From Lotus japonicus (lineage: Eukaryota > Streptophyta > Magnoliopsida > Fabales > Fabaceae): DNA of 64,000 bases. The DNA is taken from NCBI RefSeq assembly GCF_012489685.1, contig NC_080043.1, positions 7,938,501 to 8,002,500 on the forward strand, given 5' to 3'. The notes below the pieces were generated by a model that worked only from the letters and a program-made list of their open reading frames with translations, did not search any database and was not told where the DNA came from. Below, one piece after another: positions 10,706 through 21,240 of the stretch. Positions within the stretch are counted from its first letter, which is position 1. The number at the start of each line of letters is the position of its first letter. A program made the position numbers and the translations under genes.

Positions 10706-11650
10706 AAACTCAAGAATTACCGAAAAAAACAAAAAAAAACCACATCAATACTCAAAAAAAATTAATAATATTTATCTTGAGAAAAATTTAGTTAAAGTCT
10801 CCCTTCATCATACCATGAAACTCAAAATATTGAATTTTTTTAGATATCGCAACTCAATTTTTGGGCACACCTTTAAAACTCATTAATTTCGAAAAAAAAA
10901 TTGAAATTTTTCATCAACACTAAACAATTTGCACATATTTTACCTTGGGAAAGTTTGGTTAAAGCCTCCTTTCATCATACCATGAAACTAAAATTTTTTA
11001 AAATTTTTAGATTTTGCAACTCAATCCATGGGATTAACCTTTAAAACTTACAAATTTCGACTAAAAATTGAAAATTTCAACCAACGCTAAAAAATTAGAA
11101 AATATTTTGGCTTGAGAAAGTGTGGTTAAAACTCCCCTTCATCATATAATGAAACTCAGAAAAATTATGTTTTTTGAATTTCGTCACTCATTCCAAGGGC
11201 TAATACATTTAAAATTCAAGAATTTAGACTAAAAATTGAAACTTTCCACCAACCAAATTTGGTTAAAGCACATCTTCATCATATGATGAAACTTGTAAAA
11301 TTTATTTTTTTTGGATTTCATCACTCATTGTACGGGCATTAGCTTTACAACTCAAGAATTTCAAACAAAAATTGAAAATTTCCACCATCACTCTAAAATT
11401 TGCACAAATTTAGCCTGAGAAAGTTTGGTTAAAATTCTCCTTCATCACATGATGAAACGTGGGAAATTTAATTTTTTGGGATTTCGTCACTCATTCCATG
11501 GGCTAACACCTTTAAAACTCAAGGATTACGGCTAAAGAAAAAACTTACACCAATACTAAAAAGATTCATAATATTTAGTTAAAGCATCCCTTCATCATAC
11601 CATGAAACTCAAAATATTTAAAATTTTTATATTTCGCAACTCAAGAGTGG
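10706..11650. repeat. ~167-bp satellite array, middle block
   Basis: Anchor words lie at about 10806, 10973, 11140, 11276, 11443 and 11593, so the spacing is mostly 167 bp with one ~136-bp and one ~150-bp unit. Two anchor types alternate: CATCATACCATGAAACT and CATCATATGATGAAACT. Divergence between units is high (estimated 15-25% by eye), so the array is old. Confidence 0.88.
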
Positions 11651-12354
11651 GAATTACAAAAGAATCCCTTTTTTTTAAATGAAAATTATTATTGAAATGC
11701 CAAAAACTTAAGAGCAACCCTCTCAAGAGTGGAAATTACAAATCACCAACTAGCTAAAAATAAACCACCCAGAATGAAATTATTTCATCACATTTTGTTT
11801 TAAGCCATTTTGTGGCGACGTCTGTATGGGTCATGTTTGATGTTGGGAACCTTAGTTTTATTGTACTCTCTTTTGCTTGAGAATCTTTTCCTCAAGCTGG
11901 ATTTCTTATTAATAATATTCATTCCATTTAAAAAAAAAAGTTCTACATCCCCAACATAATGTAAATGTCAGATGAAAATCCTCACTCGTGACCCACCTAA
12001 TCAACCCCCATTAAACACCCACACAGCCTCCTCAAAACTTGTCATCTACCAAAACTGTTCCATAATCCCCACACCTCTCGTGTTGCACCACGAGTACACC
12101 CCATTTTGCATAAGTAAATCAGTCAAGGAAAAAATAAGATTACTTGATCACCCAAACTCCTTCATATTTATGTCTTCCTCCTCCACGACCCCCGACAAAA
12201 AGAATTCTCCCCATACAACAACCAGCTCAAACAAATCAAAACACCTCCTCACCCAACGCATCAAACGTAAACTATTGAAATCGATAGCTTGCAATTTAAT
12301 TTGTCAATTCACGCACTGCTATTTCCTCAAGACAATCAAATAACATACCAGCAA
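11651..12354. mobile_element. Composite insertion in the satellite with a LINE-like poly(A) tail
   Basis: Satellite homology stops at about 11650 and resumes at about 12355. The insert includes a 'caagagtgg-aattacaaa' word repeated at 11643 and 11725, a LINE-style 3' end with an A10 run at about 11930-11939, and a C-rich stretch (11960-12345) of unknown origin. The 123-codon frame there (from 11972) has no recognisable domain and is not called as a gene. Confidence 0.45.
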
Positions 12355-13200
12355 CACTAAAAAATTAGAATAAATTTTGGCATGAGAAAGTTTAGTTAGA
12401 GGTTCCCTTCATCATATAATGAAACTCGGAAAAATTAATTTTTTTTTGAATTCTGTCACCCATTCCAAGGGCTAATACCTTTAAAATTCAAGAATTTCGA
12501 CTAAAAATTGAAACTTTCCTCAAACACTCCAAAATTTAAACAAATTTTAGCTTCATAAATTTTGGATAAAGCTCCCCTTCATCATATGATGAAACTTGTA
12601 AAATTTAATTTTTTGTTGATTTTGTTACTCATTTCATGGGCATTACCTTTAAAACTCAAGAATTTCGAACAAAAATTGAAAATTTCCACCAACACACTCT
12701 AAATTTGCACAAATTTATCTTGAAAAAATGTTTGATCTCCTTTATCATATGATGAAACATGAAAATTTTAATTTTTCTGGATTTCGTCACTCATTCCATG
12801 GGCTAACACCTTTAAAACTCAAGAATTATGGCTGAAATAAAAAAAACTACAGCGATACTAAAACAATTTATAATATTTGTCCTGAGTAAAATTTAGTTAA
12901 AGTGTTTCTTATTCATACCATAAAACTAAAAAAAATTAATTTTTTAGATTTCGCAACTCAATCCATAATCTATGGGCTAACACCTTTAAATCTCACGAAT
13001 TTCGACAAAAAATTGAAAATTTACTCCAACATTAAAAAATTTGCATATATTTTAGCCTAATAAAATTTGATTATAGCTCCCTTTCGTCATATGATGAAAC
13101 TTGTAAAATTTAATTTTTTGTTTTGTTTCTGTCATTCATTTCATATAGTTTTAAAACTCAAGAATTTCGAACAAAAATTGAAAATTTCCACCAACACACA
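12355..13200. repeat. ~167-bp satellite array, right block
   Basis: About five units have anchors near 12410, 12580, 12745, 12911 and 13085 (spacing 165-174 bp). The array ends abruptly at about 13200 against unrelated sequence. Confidence 0.88.
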
Positions 13201-13833
13201 CTGTTGGTTTGATGACGAAGTAGACTTATAGGGAACAACACAAAGTTCCTAATCTTCTCTATACCTTAACATGCAACTGCACAATATAAAGGGGAAACAA
13301 AAATAAAATTGAAGAACTTACTAAGTCAAAGAAGAGTTGAAGATTTCAACAAAAAGTGATTTAGGTGCTCTAGATTAGAAATCTCTAAAGGAAGAAGCTT
13401 GGGAAGATAGCAGGAATTAGGAGAAGGCAAAATGGTGTTTAAGTTCCAAATTTAAAGACAACAAACCAAATCCAAATGTGATCTTTCACCTCCCAAGCGA
13501 GAGCACATACAATCTTTCACACCTTGCGCCCCATCATTGTGCCACATTTAAAGAGTTGCACCAAACCAATTATCATCCATCCAGTAGCCACACACATTCA
13601 CTTGCTCCATCAATGTTCAAACCGTGACGATACACATCTCTTCCCATTTCGGGGGACCTCAGATAAAGCGATAATACAAAAGATAAAACTCTATGAGTGT
13701 ACGAATTCAACTCATATCATCCTAGACACATGCCTTGAGGCTCTTAATCTCTCCACGTCACGAGTGTACCTCATGGGGTAGGCCAAGCATCTCATCGTTG
13801 CGGACCTATGACTACTCAAGGTCACGAGTGCAC

Positions 13834-14678
13834 AACATAAAGTTCATATAAAACTCGAAATATAGCTTCTACTCAAATAATGTTTAGAACACTATAAAGC
13901 CCACCCATGGAATATTCAAAGGTAGCTTACATCAATTAAGTTGATTACATCAGTTTCGAAAATTAAAAATAAGATAATTACATCAATTAAGTTAATTTTG
14001 TGTACAAAACCATCGTGGCCCAAGGCCCATCTACAAAAGAACTTGAGAAACACATGCAAGCAAGATTATCTGACTTACATCTTTTGTACTCCCTCAGTTT
14101 TATAATAACTGTCCACTTTGTAAAAAAAAACACATATTAAGAAGTGTAGTCAATTTTGTTAACTTTTATAAAAATATCATTTGTTTTCCTATTTTACCCT
14201 TTATAATACATTTTTATCTCTCCTCATTTTTTTTAAGGATATTATTTGGAAAAACATCAATTAATGTTTTCTTGAAATTTTAAGTGGACAATTATTTTGA
14301 AACAAAAATTTTCTCTAAAGTGGACAGTTATTTTGAAACGAAGGAAGTAAATGAAACTAGTTGACTAAGTATAATTAGTCGAGTTAGAAAACAAAGATCC
14401 AAAAACAACCAACAATGTAAGAAAAAACCTAGAAACTAGCCCTTAGTCTCATAGATGAACCCTAGGGCATTCCTCTACAAATCTATGGTGTTAATCACCA
14501 TTGTTTATTAGTGTGAATGTAACACCACAACTAAGCATGTATGGACTATCAACGCCATTTTGGGCCTGCTGGCCTCTAGTAGAACAAAATACATAATATG
14601 TTTAAAAATAAGTTGTGCACACTTCAATACACGTTTGAGTAGAAGCTATATTTCGAGTTTTATATGAAATTTATGTTC
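13834..14678. repeat. Inverted-repeat pair (~44-bp arms)
   Basis: The left arm 13834-13878 ('ttcatataaaactcgaaat' and onward to 'cttctactcaaa') is matched in reverse complement by 14635-14678 with about one mismatch. The arms surround the Stowaway MITE and about 500 bp of non-coding DNA. They may be the ends of an unclassified non-autonomous DNA element; no flanking duplication was found. Confidence 0.55.
14089..14347. mobile_element. Stowaway-like (Tc1/Mariner) MITE
   Basis: The ends read CTCCCTCAGTTTTATAATAA and, inverted, TTATTTTGAAACGAAGGAAG. A TA dinucleotide lies on each side (14087-14088 and 14348-14349). The 259-bp length and 'ctccctc' terminus are typical of Stowaway. Confidence 0.8.
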
Positions 14679-14679
14679 A

Positions 14680-15895
14680 TAGTACCGACATGTGAAGTTG
14701 CTTGTCGTAACAAAGCGATAATGTGACTAATGAGAATCATTTGTCGCAACGAAGAGCTAATGTGGTCAATGTGCATATAGTTTGAGATGATGTCAGGTGA
14801 GGCTAGAACCCTAGTTTATGATGACTATGAAATTGGACATTGAGGATTGAAATTACTCCACATATTTAATATACACTCTGTGGGTACTAAGGCTGATCAA
14901 GCGATCCTTCTGCAGGTCACTTAATAGAAAGCTTTTGTACTTTTTATCCAAGTTTGCCGAGGGAGCAGCCCCATTTTTCATTTGAATCGGGCAAAGTACG
15001 CGAAATTTCTTACTTTTCACATAACATGTGGTTTGTAGCTTATTACCTCAGTTCCCACTTAATTGTCCCAAGAGAGAATAAACACATATTAAGAAGTGCA
15101 ATTAATGTTGTTAATTTTTAGAAAAGTATTATTTGTTTTCCAATTTCACTCTCTCAAATGTATTTTATCGTTCCTCATTTATTACTCCCAAAAGAGTATT
15201 ATTTGGAAAAACATCATTTAATGTTCTTTTGAAATGCTAAGTAGATAAACATATAAGAACAAAAACAATTCTTCAAAGTGAACAGTTAATAGGGAACAGA
15301 GAAGTCTACTTATGTCAAGATTACAATTTTTTTTTGTTCAATTGAAGATTACATTTTAAAAGATCAACCTTTTGTTTTTCATTAGAGACTCAAGAGTCAA
15401 GCCCAATATTCTGAAGCTTTCCACTAAAGGCCTAAACTAATGTTGTCCAAGTATTTCACATGTGTATACGTCGTAAGACAATACAGCTACTTTTCAAAGA
15501 ATGAAAGCCTTAATAAGTCAATATATTTGTACCCCAAAAAAAACCCCAATATTAATGATGAAGGATTTGGATAGCGAGCTTATAAGTTAAAATATCATGG
15601 CCACCCTAAAAAGGAAAAGAAAAAAAAGGAACCTATCACACAATAAGGGATACTGAGCAATTATTTAAAGTACTGCAGCTATTGTTATCATTGAAATTTA
15701 TTTCAATAATGAGATTTTTTTTTTAAAACTACAGTGAGATTTCATTAAGGGATTACTTTTTGCACATCCTCAACTTACTGTCTCACACCCTAAAATATTT
15801 TCTTGCAAAAATCCCCTTCAGGTCAATACACACCCTCACAGTTGCTTCCCCCCTTTTCTTTCAAAACTTCCTATTTTCACCATCCTGCCATCATC
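14680..15895. other. Gene-free A/T-rich stretch with a second Stowaway-like MITE
   Basis: At about 15046-15303 a degraded relative of the 14089 MITE has 'acctcagttcccacttaatt' at one end and 'gttaatagggaacagag' at the other, with matching interior words ('aaacacatattaagaagtg'). I see no gene in the remainder. Confidence 0.6.
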
Positions 15896-15905
15896 ACTAA
15901 TATAA

Positions 15906-17392
15906 GGGTAAATAGCCAACTTGGTCCCTGAATGTGTCAACCGCCTTCAACTTGGTCCCTAAACTTTTAAAATGCCTCCCGTAATCCCTGAATGTGGCAA
16001 AATGCATTCAAGTTAGTCCCTGACGTTAAAAAACTTAACAGACGTTTACGGAGAGGCTGACTTGTCATGTTTATTTTCCACTTGGAAATTCCACGTAAGA
16101 AAAGTGATTTGATCAAAACATTAAATCTTCAATTTAGTCCCTATAGTTTAAAAAAAATTCTTTCTCTCCCCATCTTACTCTACCTCTCCCCACCACCATC
16201 ACCCTCTTTTCCTCCCACCTTCCTCCCCAACCGTCCACCCACCCCACCACCACCACTCTAAAATCCCAACTGAAAAACCATAAGCCAAGAAACCCCAAAT
16301 TTTCAAAGATGTTAAAGAAAAAAAAAGGAAATGTGTATTGTCTTCAAATCAAATAATCAAACCACCACCGATCTCCACTTCTCAAACCTCCGATGACACA
16401 TGTTCTATCCCCAACACCACCCACTTACTCTTTATTCTCAAGATTTGATTTTTATGTAACCCTTTATACCTCTTTCCATTTTCTGGATCTGGGTTCCTTT
16501 ATCTCGCTCCACAATTGAATCTTTCAATCTGACCATTTAGTTTTGTCAGTCAGCAACGAAGCAACGTTCTCAGACGGAAATTCTCTTCAATCTCTGAAAG
16601 CAAACCCACCCTGATTCCCTCATCCTCTGTCTCTCTTTCAATCTGGCAATTGATTTGTGTTCTCGGTTAATCTGTGATTTCTTCTCCATTTCTATTTTAT
16701 TTCATGTCTTGTAAATGTACCTACTTTTTTTCCCTTCCTCTTTCTGGGTATTTTAGGGTAGGTTTTCATTCGAAATAGCTAATTTTGGCTGCTGAACTTC
16801 AATTTTTATTTGTGGTTCACTGGATTTTGTTTGACGGATGAAGCTTCATTGTTATGGAATTTGGAATATGAATTTGAAATTTTGAATACATTTGGTACTG
16901 TTGATGCAGGATGTTAGGAATTTAGAAGAGTTTAAGGTGAATTACAAGGAGGTGAAGGACTTACATTATCACATTTTTAGTTCAATTGATCGGAAAATGT
17001 GCAGTATTGGTGCCCAAATTTGTGGAAATGATTATGGAAGAGGGTTAAATTTCTGGGTTTAGAGTGGTGGTGGTGGAGTAGGTGGACGGTTGGGGAGGAA
17101 GGTGGGAGGAAAAGAGGGTGATGGTGGTGGGGGAGAAAGAATTTTTTTTTAAACTATTAGGGACTAAATTGAAGACTTTAAAACTTTCTCAACATTCAAA
17201 TGCCATATAAGCTTCGGCCTTAACAAAAAAAATCCACGTCAGCATTCCGTTAACGTCCGTCTACTTTTTTTAACTCAGGGACTAGTGTGAATGACTTTTG
17301 CCACATTCAAGGACAACGAGAGGCATTTTAGAAGTTCAGGGACGAAGTTGAAGGCGGTTGACACATTCAGGGACCAAGTTGGCTATTTACCC
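15906..17392. mobile_element. Mutator-like element (Pack-MULE candidate), 1.49 kb
   Basis: Long terminal inverted repeats begin GGGTAAATAGCCAACTTGGT and run about 350 bp (15906-16260 against 17040-17392). A perfect 9-bp duplication CTAATATAA lies at 15897-15905 and 17393-17401, diagnostic of Mutator. No MURA transposase is present. The ~780-bp core looks like host gene sequence: a pyrimidine-rich leader-like part, then an intron-like T-rich stretch ending in GATGCAG, then a 50-codon open frame. Confidence 0.92.
16910..17062 (+). pseudogene. Exon-like fragment captured inside the MULE
   Basis: After the acceptor-like ..TGATGCAG at 16903-16909, a frame of 50 codons (DVRNLEEFKVNYKEVKDLHY at the start, ..SSIDRKMCSIGAQIC further on) ends at TAG 17060-17062, close to where the right inverted repeat starts. 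I do not recognise the donor protein. The splice-site context and codon use suggest capture of a host intron/exon junction, which is an inference. Confidence 0.5.
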
Positions 17393-18627
17393 CTAATATA
17401 AAGTTCCCTTAAATTCAAGTTCAACACATTCTCACTGTCACTGCCATCACTAATCAAATTTTGAGTCAATGCCCTTTGATTATTTTATTTCAATGCCCTT
17501 CTTTCAAATATTGGGGTCTGTAAACTAAAAATTAATGCCCTTTCATCAATCATTAAATCTACTTATCTCCTAGCTATATAAAAATATATCACCAAATTTA
17601 TCAAATGAATTAAAATGATAACAACCCCGACACCCTGGTAGTCATGAAACTAATTACCTTAAGATTACATATAATGCATCGAACTCTGAAGTCTGAACTA
17701 AATGCTTTAAGAAACTTAATTATTTTGCTAAATGATGTTAGTAGTTGCAAGGCTTAATTGCACTTTTCGTCCCTGATGTTAGGCCTTTGTGCAATTTGAA
17801 TCCCCTTTGTTTAAAACGAGTGATTTTAGTTAACAAACTTTCAATTTGTGCCAATTTAGTCCGGCCGTTAGTCTCCGTTAAATTTGAAACGGAATATTCT
17901 TATCAGGATTCCTTTTTGCTAATTACACCACCAAAAATGACACATCAGTAATTAAATAAAAATGAAATTATACCTAAATGATTTTTTTTTATTTCAAATC
18001 ACTCAACTTCAAAAAAAAAAATCTTATCACTCTTCTACCATCTACCATCTGCATTTTTCATCTTTGTTATCCTTATTCCATCATCTTCATCAAAATTAAA
18101 AAAGATCAAAACCTGATCTCCAGAAAAATCAAACTCAAATCTCTATAATTTCCAGACCTGTGCCACTGTTCTAATAAGGAGTCTTTTTTCAGGCCCAAAT
18201 GATGAGAGAGGAAAACCATTGGATAATAGAAGTGGGCACCAAATCCTTACAGAGGAAAACCATAGGAGAAGAGAAGTGGCACCAAATCCTTACTTCTTTT
18301 TTCTTTGCACACCAAAGCCAGATTCAGGTTCGAGAGAAATTAAAGCCAGATTCAGGTTCTCTCTAGAATTGTGGTGCGTCTTAGCGTCTCCAGATCTAGA
18401 GATATCCAGATCGAAGAGAGAGAGAGAGAGAATGGGGTAAAAAGGGAAAGGATCTTGGATGCACAACAAGGAGAGCGACTTCATGCGTACTTGGCTGCGG
18501 AGGTCGTGCGACGATGGAGGGGAGCAGTGATTCATGGTTGTTGCCATCTGGGTAAAGGGAAAAGCTTTGTGGGGTTGGTTTATGGGTAATGGAAAAAGAT
18601 CTGTTGGTTCAGATTTGTTGTTCTCTG

Positions 18628-19143
18628 TAGGGATGGCAATGGGTAGGGTACTATAGTACCCATCCCCATACCCGCGTTTTTAAAAAATTACCCGTACCCG
18701 TCCTCATACCCGCGTGGGTAGCAACTTGAATGCCCGTCCTCGTACCCTCTGGGTACCTATATGCCCGTACCCGTACCCATTACCCGCAATTTAGCTAACC
18801 AAAATATATTTTTCACTATCTTTATTAATAGAAAATAAAAAATAAAACTAACTTTTTAAATAAAAAACACGAATATAAATACAAAAGATATGCAAATACT
18901 TAACAAATAAAATCATTCAACTAAGAATATTTCTTTTTAGAACAAATAAGCAAGAAAGATATAACTTTAATTTTTAATTTTGGATTATAATGTAGTCCTA
19001 AAGTTGTAGGTTATTAACTTACTAATTTAAAAATAAGTGGGAGTAAATTAGCAATGATTATGAATACCTTAAATACTCATCAATTTTTTAAAATAAGTAA
19101 GTTTGAAAGTAATAGCTTAAGTTAATTTGTTCATATATTACTA

Positions 19144-19195
<52 letters not shown>

Positions 19196-19373
19196 TGTGT
19201 GCGGGTATGGGGCGGGTTGGGTACTATAGTACCCATACCCGCACCCATACCCACTATCTTTTGCGGGTAATTACCCATACCCAATCTCATATCCATTTAG
19301 CGGGTTTTTACCCTACCCATTATGAGTATTTTTTGCGGGTACCCTATAAGTCCGAAACCCATTGCCATCCCTA
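18628..19373. mobile_element. hAT-type MITE nested in the MULE
   Basis: The termini are TAGGGATGGCAATGGGTAGG and its near-perfect inverse, with an 8-bp duplication GTTCTCTG at 18620-18627 and 19374-19381. Both subterminal regions are tandem arrays of 'acccgtaccc'-type words. The centre is A/T-rich with a (TAA)n microsatellite. Confidence 0.92.
19143..19194. repeat. (TAA)n microsatellite
   Basis: About 16 units of AAT/TAA lie inside the hAT MITE. This is a likely length-polymorphic site. Confidence 0.95.
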
Positions 19374-20058
19374 GTTCTCTGGAAATATTTTTTTGTTTTC
19401 TGGATTTGGGTGAAGGAAGGGGAAAAGTTTATTTTTGTTTCTGAAATTTCTATAGCTTCTTGATTTGTTGTTACTTCTGAAATTTATTTACAGATTTTTG
19501 TTGTTGATTCACTGGAGATGAAGATGGATCATGATTAGGGATGAATGATTTAATTGGATTAAAGTTAAATAAATTATGAATTTTTTATTTTTTAGAATTT
19601 TAATTAATTATATTTTTATTACGTGGAGTCTGAGTGGCATCTCAGTGGCAAAATGTGTCAAAGCCACGTCATTAATGAGCAGCCACATATGTAAATTCTG
19701 TTTGAATTAAACAGTAGACTAACAGTGGACTTAATTGGCACAAATTGAAAGTTTTAGGACTAAAATCGCTCGTTTTAAACAAAGGGGATTCAAATTGCAC
19801 AAAGACTTAACATCAGGGACGAAAATTGCAATTAAGCCTAGTTGCAATTAATTACCAACATCTCAAACTCAAACACATTACATAAATTCATCTAAAAAAT
19901 GTATTTCTTCCTTGTTATAAACTTTGTGCACTATACATAGAGACAATTCAAAGAAGGAAGTTCCTTTTGTATTTGTAAAAAAAAAATATTAAAAATCTTC
20001 ACAAATATAAATGCACAGAAAAATTACCACCGTACAATCATGTCACAGGTCAGCAAGA

Positions 20059-20916
20059 TCAACGGTTGTGGGCAACTCTTCCGAAATCTGCAAGCTTCCT
20101 TGACCGGTTAGCACAATAAGAAACCGCAGTGGATATATGTTGGGGCCCACCCAAACCTCCACTCAGTTCCTGAGCCAACCCCTTATGGCCCCACCTCCGG
20201 TTCGGACTCGCCCGAACCAACGGGCTCAAGCAAAACGCGATGTTCGTTAAGCTTTTCCCGGCAGGGCAAAACCGCGACCGCCGCGCCACCGTCGGCGTTT
20301 GGTGCCGCCGCTGCGGCGAAGATTCCGATGAGCATCCCGGTGGAGATCTGTCGCGTCCGTCGATTTTAGGGCTCTCAGTCTGCGTAACCGTCACCGTCTC
20401 AACCGGCGATAATCCCCGATCTGATTGCCGGCGGCAACTCCGTTGATCGTTCTGGCGGCGAGCAGGGAGGATCGTGGAGAACCACGATGACAGCGGAGGA
20501 GACGCTGATGAAGAAGGTTCGTAGGAATCACGAGATGAATCCTCCTCCTCCGTTGTCTTGTTCGATCTTGGACGGAAAAGGCTTGACAAGATCCAGAACC
20601 TTCCGATCCTTTTCTTTGACGCCGCCGCCGCTGCTCCGCCGTCGCACGCTGGGGAGAATCCTTGGCCGACCTCCGGCACGCTGTGGAATAACCGCTCCTG
20701 GCGGCGGTCGCGGTCGCTTTTCCGGCGAGTAACATAGGGTGAAACCGAGGGAGGGAGATTGAGCGGCGGCGGAGGATGATTGGGATCAGATTTTCCGGTG
20801 GCAGGATGGGGTGATTGGGCTTGGGCCTCGGCGAGAGGTTCGAGGCGTTCCCGGAGACAAGAGGCGCAGACGCCGAGGGTGCTGGTGAGGTCCGGTAAAT
20901 GTTTCTTGCACCTCAT
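20059..20916 (-). CDS. Unknown plant protein with CASCLRERL motif (OCTOPUS/DUF740-like head)
   Basis: A single-exon frame of 285 codons from the ATG at 20916 (MRCKKHLPDL). An upstream in-frame ATG at 20946 adds ten residues, but the MRCKKH start looks like the family start. Residues 2-26 carry a Cys/His cluster (RCKKH..GVCASCLRERLEPL) resembling the N-terminal motif of OCTOPUS/DUF740-related plant proteins. The middle is Ser/Pro/Arg-rich and probably disordered, with a short GRFWILSSLFRPR segment. The C-terminus has RWGHKGLAQELSGGLGGP and a basic tail. The region is markedly G+C-rich against its A/T-rich surroundings, as expected for a real coding exon. The upstream side has a CT-rich leader (as read on minus). 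Function is unknown; the family link rests on a short motif only. Confidence 0.72.
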   Translation of the reverse strand: MRCKKHLPDLTSTLGVCASCLRERLEPLAEAQAQSPHPATGKSDPNHPPPPLNLPPSVSPYVTRRKSDRDRRQERLFHSVPEVGQGFSPACDGGAAAAASKKRIGRFWILSSLFRPRSNKTTEEEDSSRDSYEPSSSASPPLSSWFSTILPARRQNDQRSCRRQSDRGLSPVETVTVTQTESPKIDGRDRSPPGCSSESSPQRRHQTPTVARRSRFCPAGKSLTNIAFCLSPLVRASPNRRWGHKGLAQELSGGLGGPQHISTAVSYCANRSRKLADFGRVAHNR

Positions 20917-21240
20917 TGATTCCTTTGTGGAAATTTGATTATACACGATACGACAGCGTTTTGTTTGTTTTATAATTGTGCAAACGCTGTTGGTGGTTGC
21001 TTTTTCACTTTGTTTGATTGTGTTGTGTTACCAAGTGGGAGGGATTTGATGGAGAATTCAAGGTGAAGGAGAAAGAAGGGTTTGTTTGTTTGTCTTGTTG
21101 TTCTTGTTCTTGTTTTGAGAATTTCAATGGAAGAGAGAGAGAGATTGGGAGAGAGAAAGAGTATATGGGTTTGGGAGAGATAAAGAGAGAGGAAAGGGTC
21201 AAAGATAGGAATACTTGTGGGCTGGATTACAGCACCTATT
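20917..21240 (-). promoter_or_regulatory. Probable 5' leader/promoter of the 20059-20916 gene
   Basis: On the minus strand this is pyrimidine-rich, with CT runs (complement of the GAGAGA tracts at about 21130-21195), common in plant 5' leaders and core promoters. No TATA box could be placed with confidence. Confidence 0.4.

Larger units (their letters stand above)
17751..19838. mobile_element. Mutator-like element with nested hAT MITE, 2.09 kb
   Basis: Inverted repeats of about 110 bp start GGCTTAATTGCACTTTTCGT on the left. A perfect 9-bp duplication TAGTTGCAA lies at 17742-17750 and 19839-19847. The interior is non-autonomous. A stretch at about 18100-18600 with an (AG)n run and a G-rich part resembles a host 5' region and may be captured. 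A hAT MITE (18628-19373) later landed inside. Confidence 0.92.

Noticed and set aside
11972..12343. 123-codon ORF in a C-rich stretch
   Set aside because: No recognisable domain; it lies inside an insert within satellite DNA and has no promoter or conservation evidence.
9895..13200. Regularly spaced repeats that could suggest a CRISPR-like array
   Set aside because: The whole ~167-bp unit is repeated, not short repeats with unique spacers, and the context is a plant nuclear genome. It is satellite DNA.
18219..18589. Overlapping 72-85-codon ORFs on both strands
   Set aside because: They lie in the interior of the MULE around an (AG)n run; both strands are open by composition. At most captured leader sequence.
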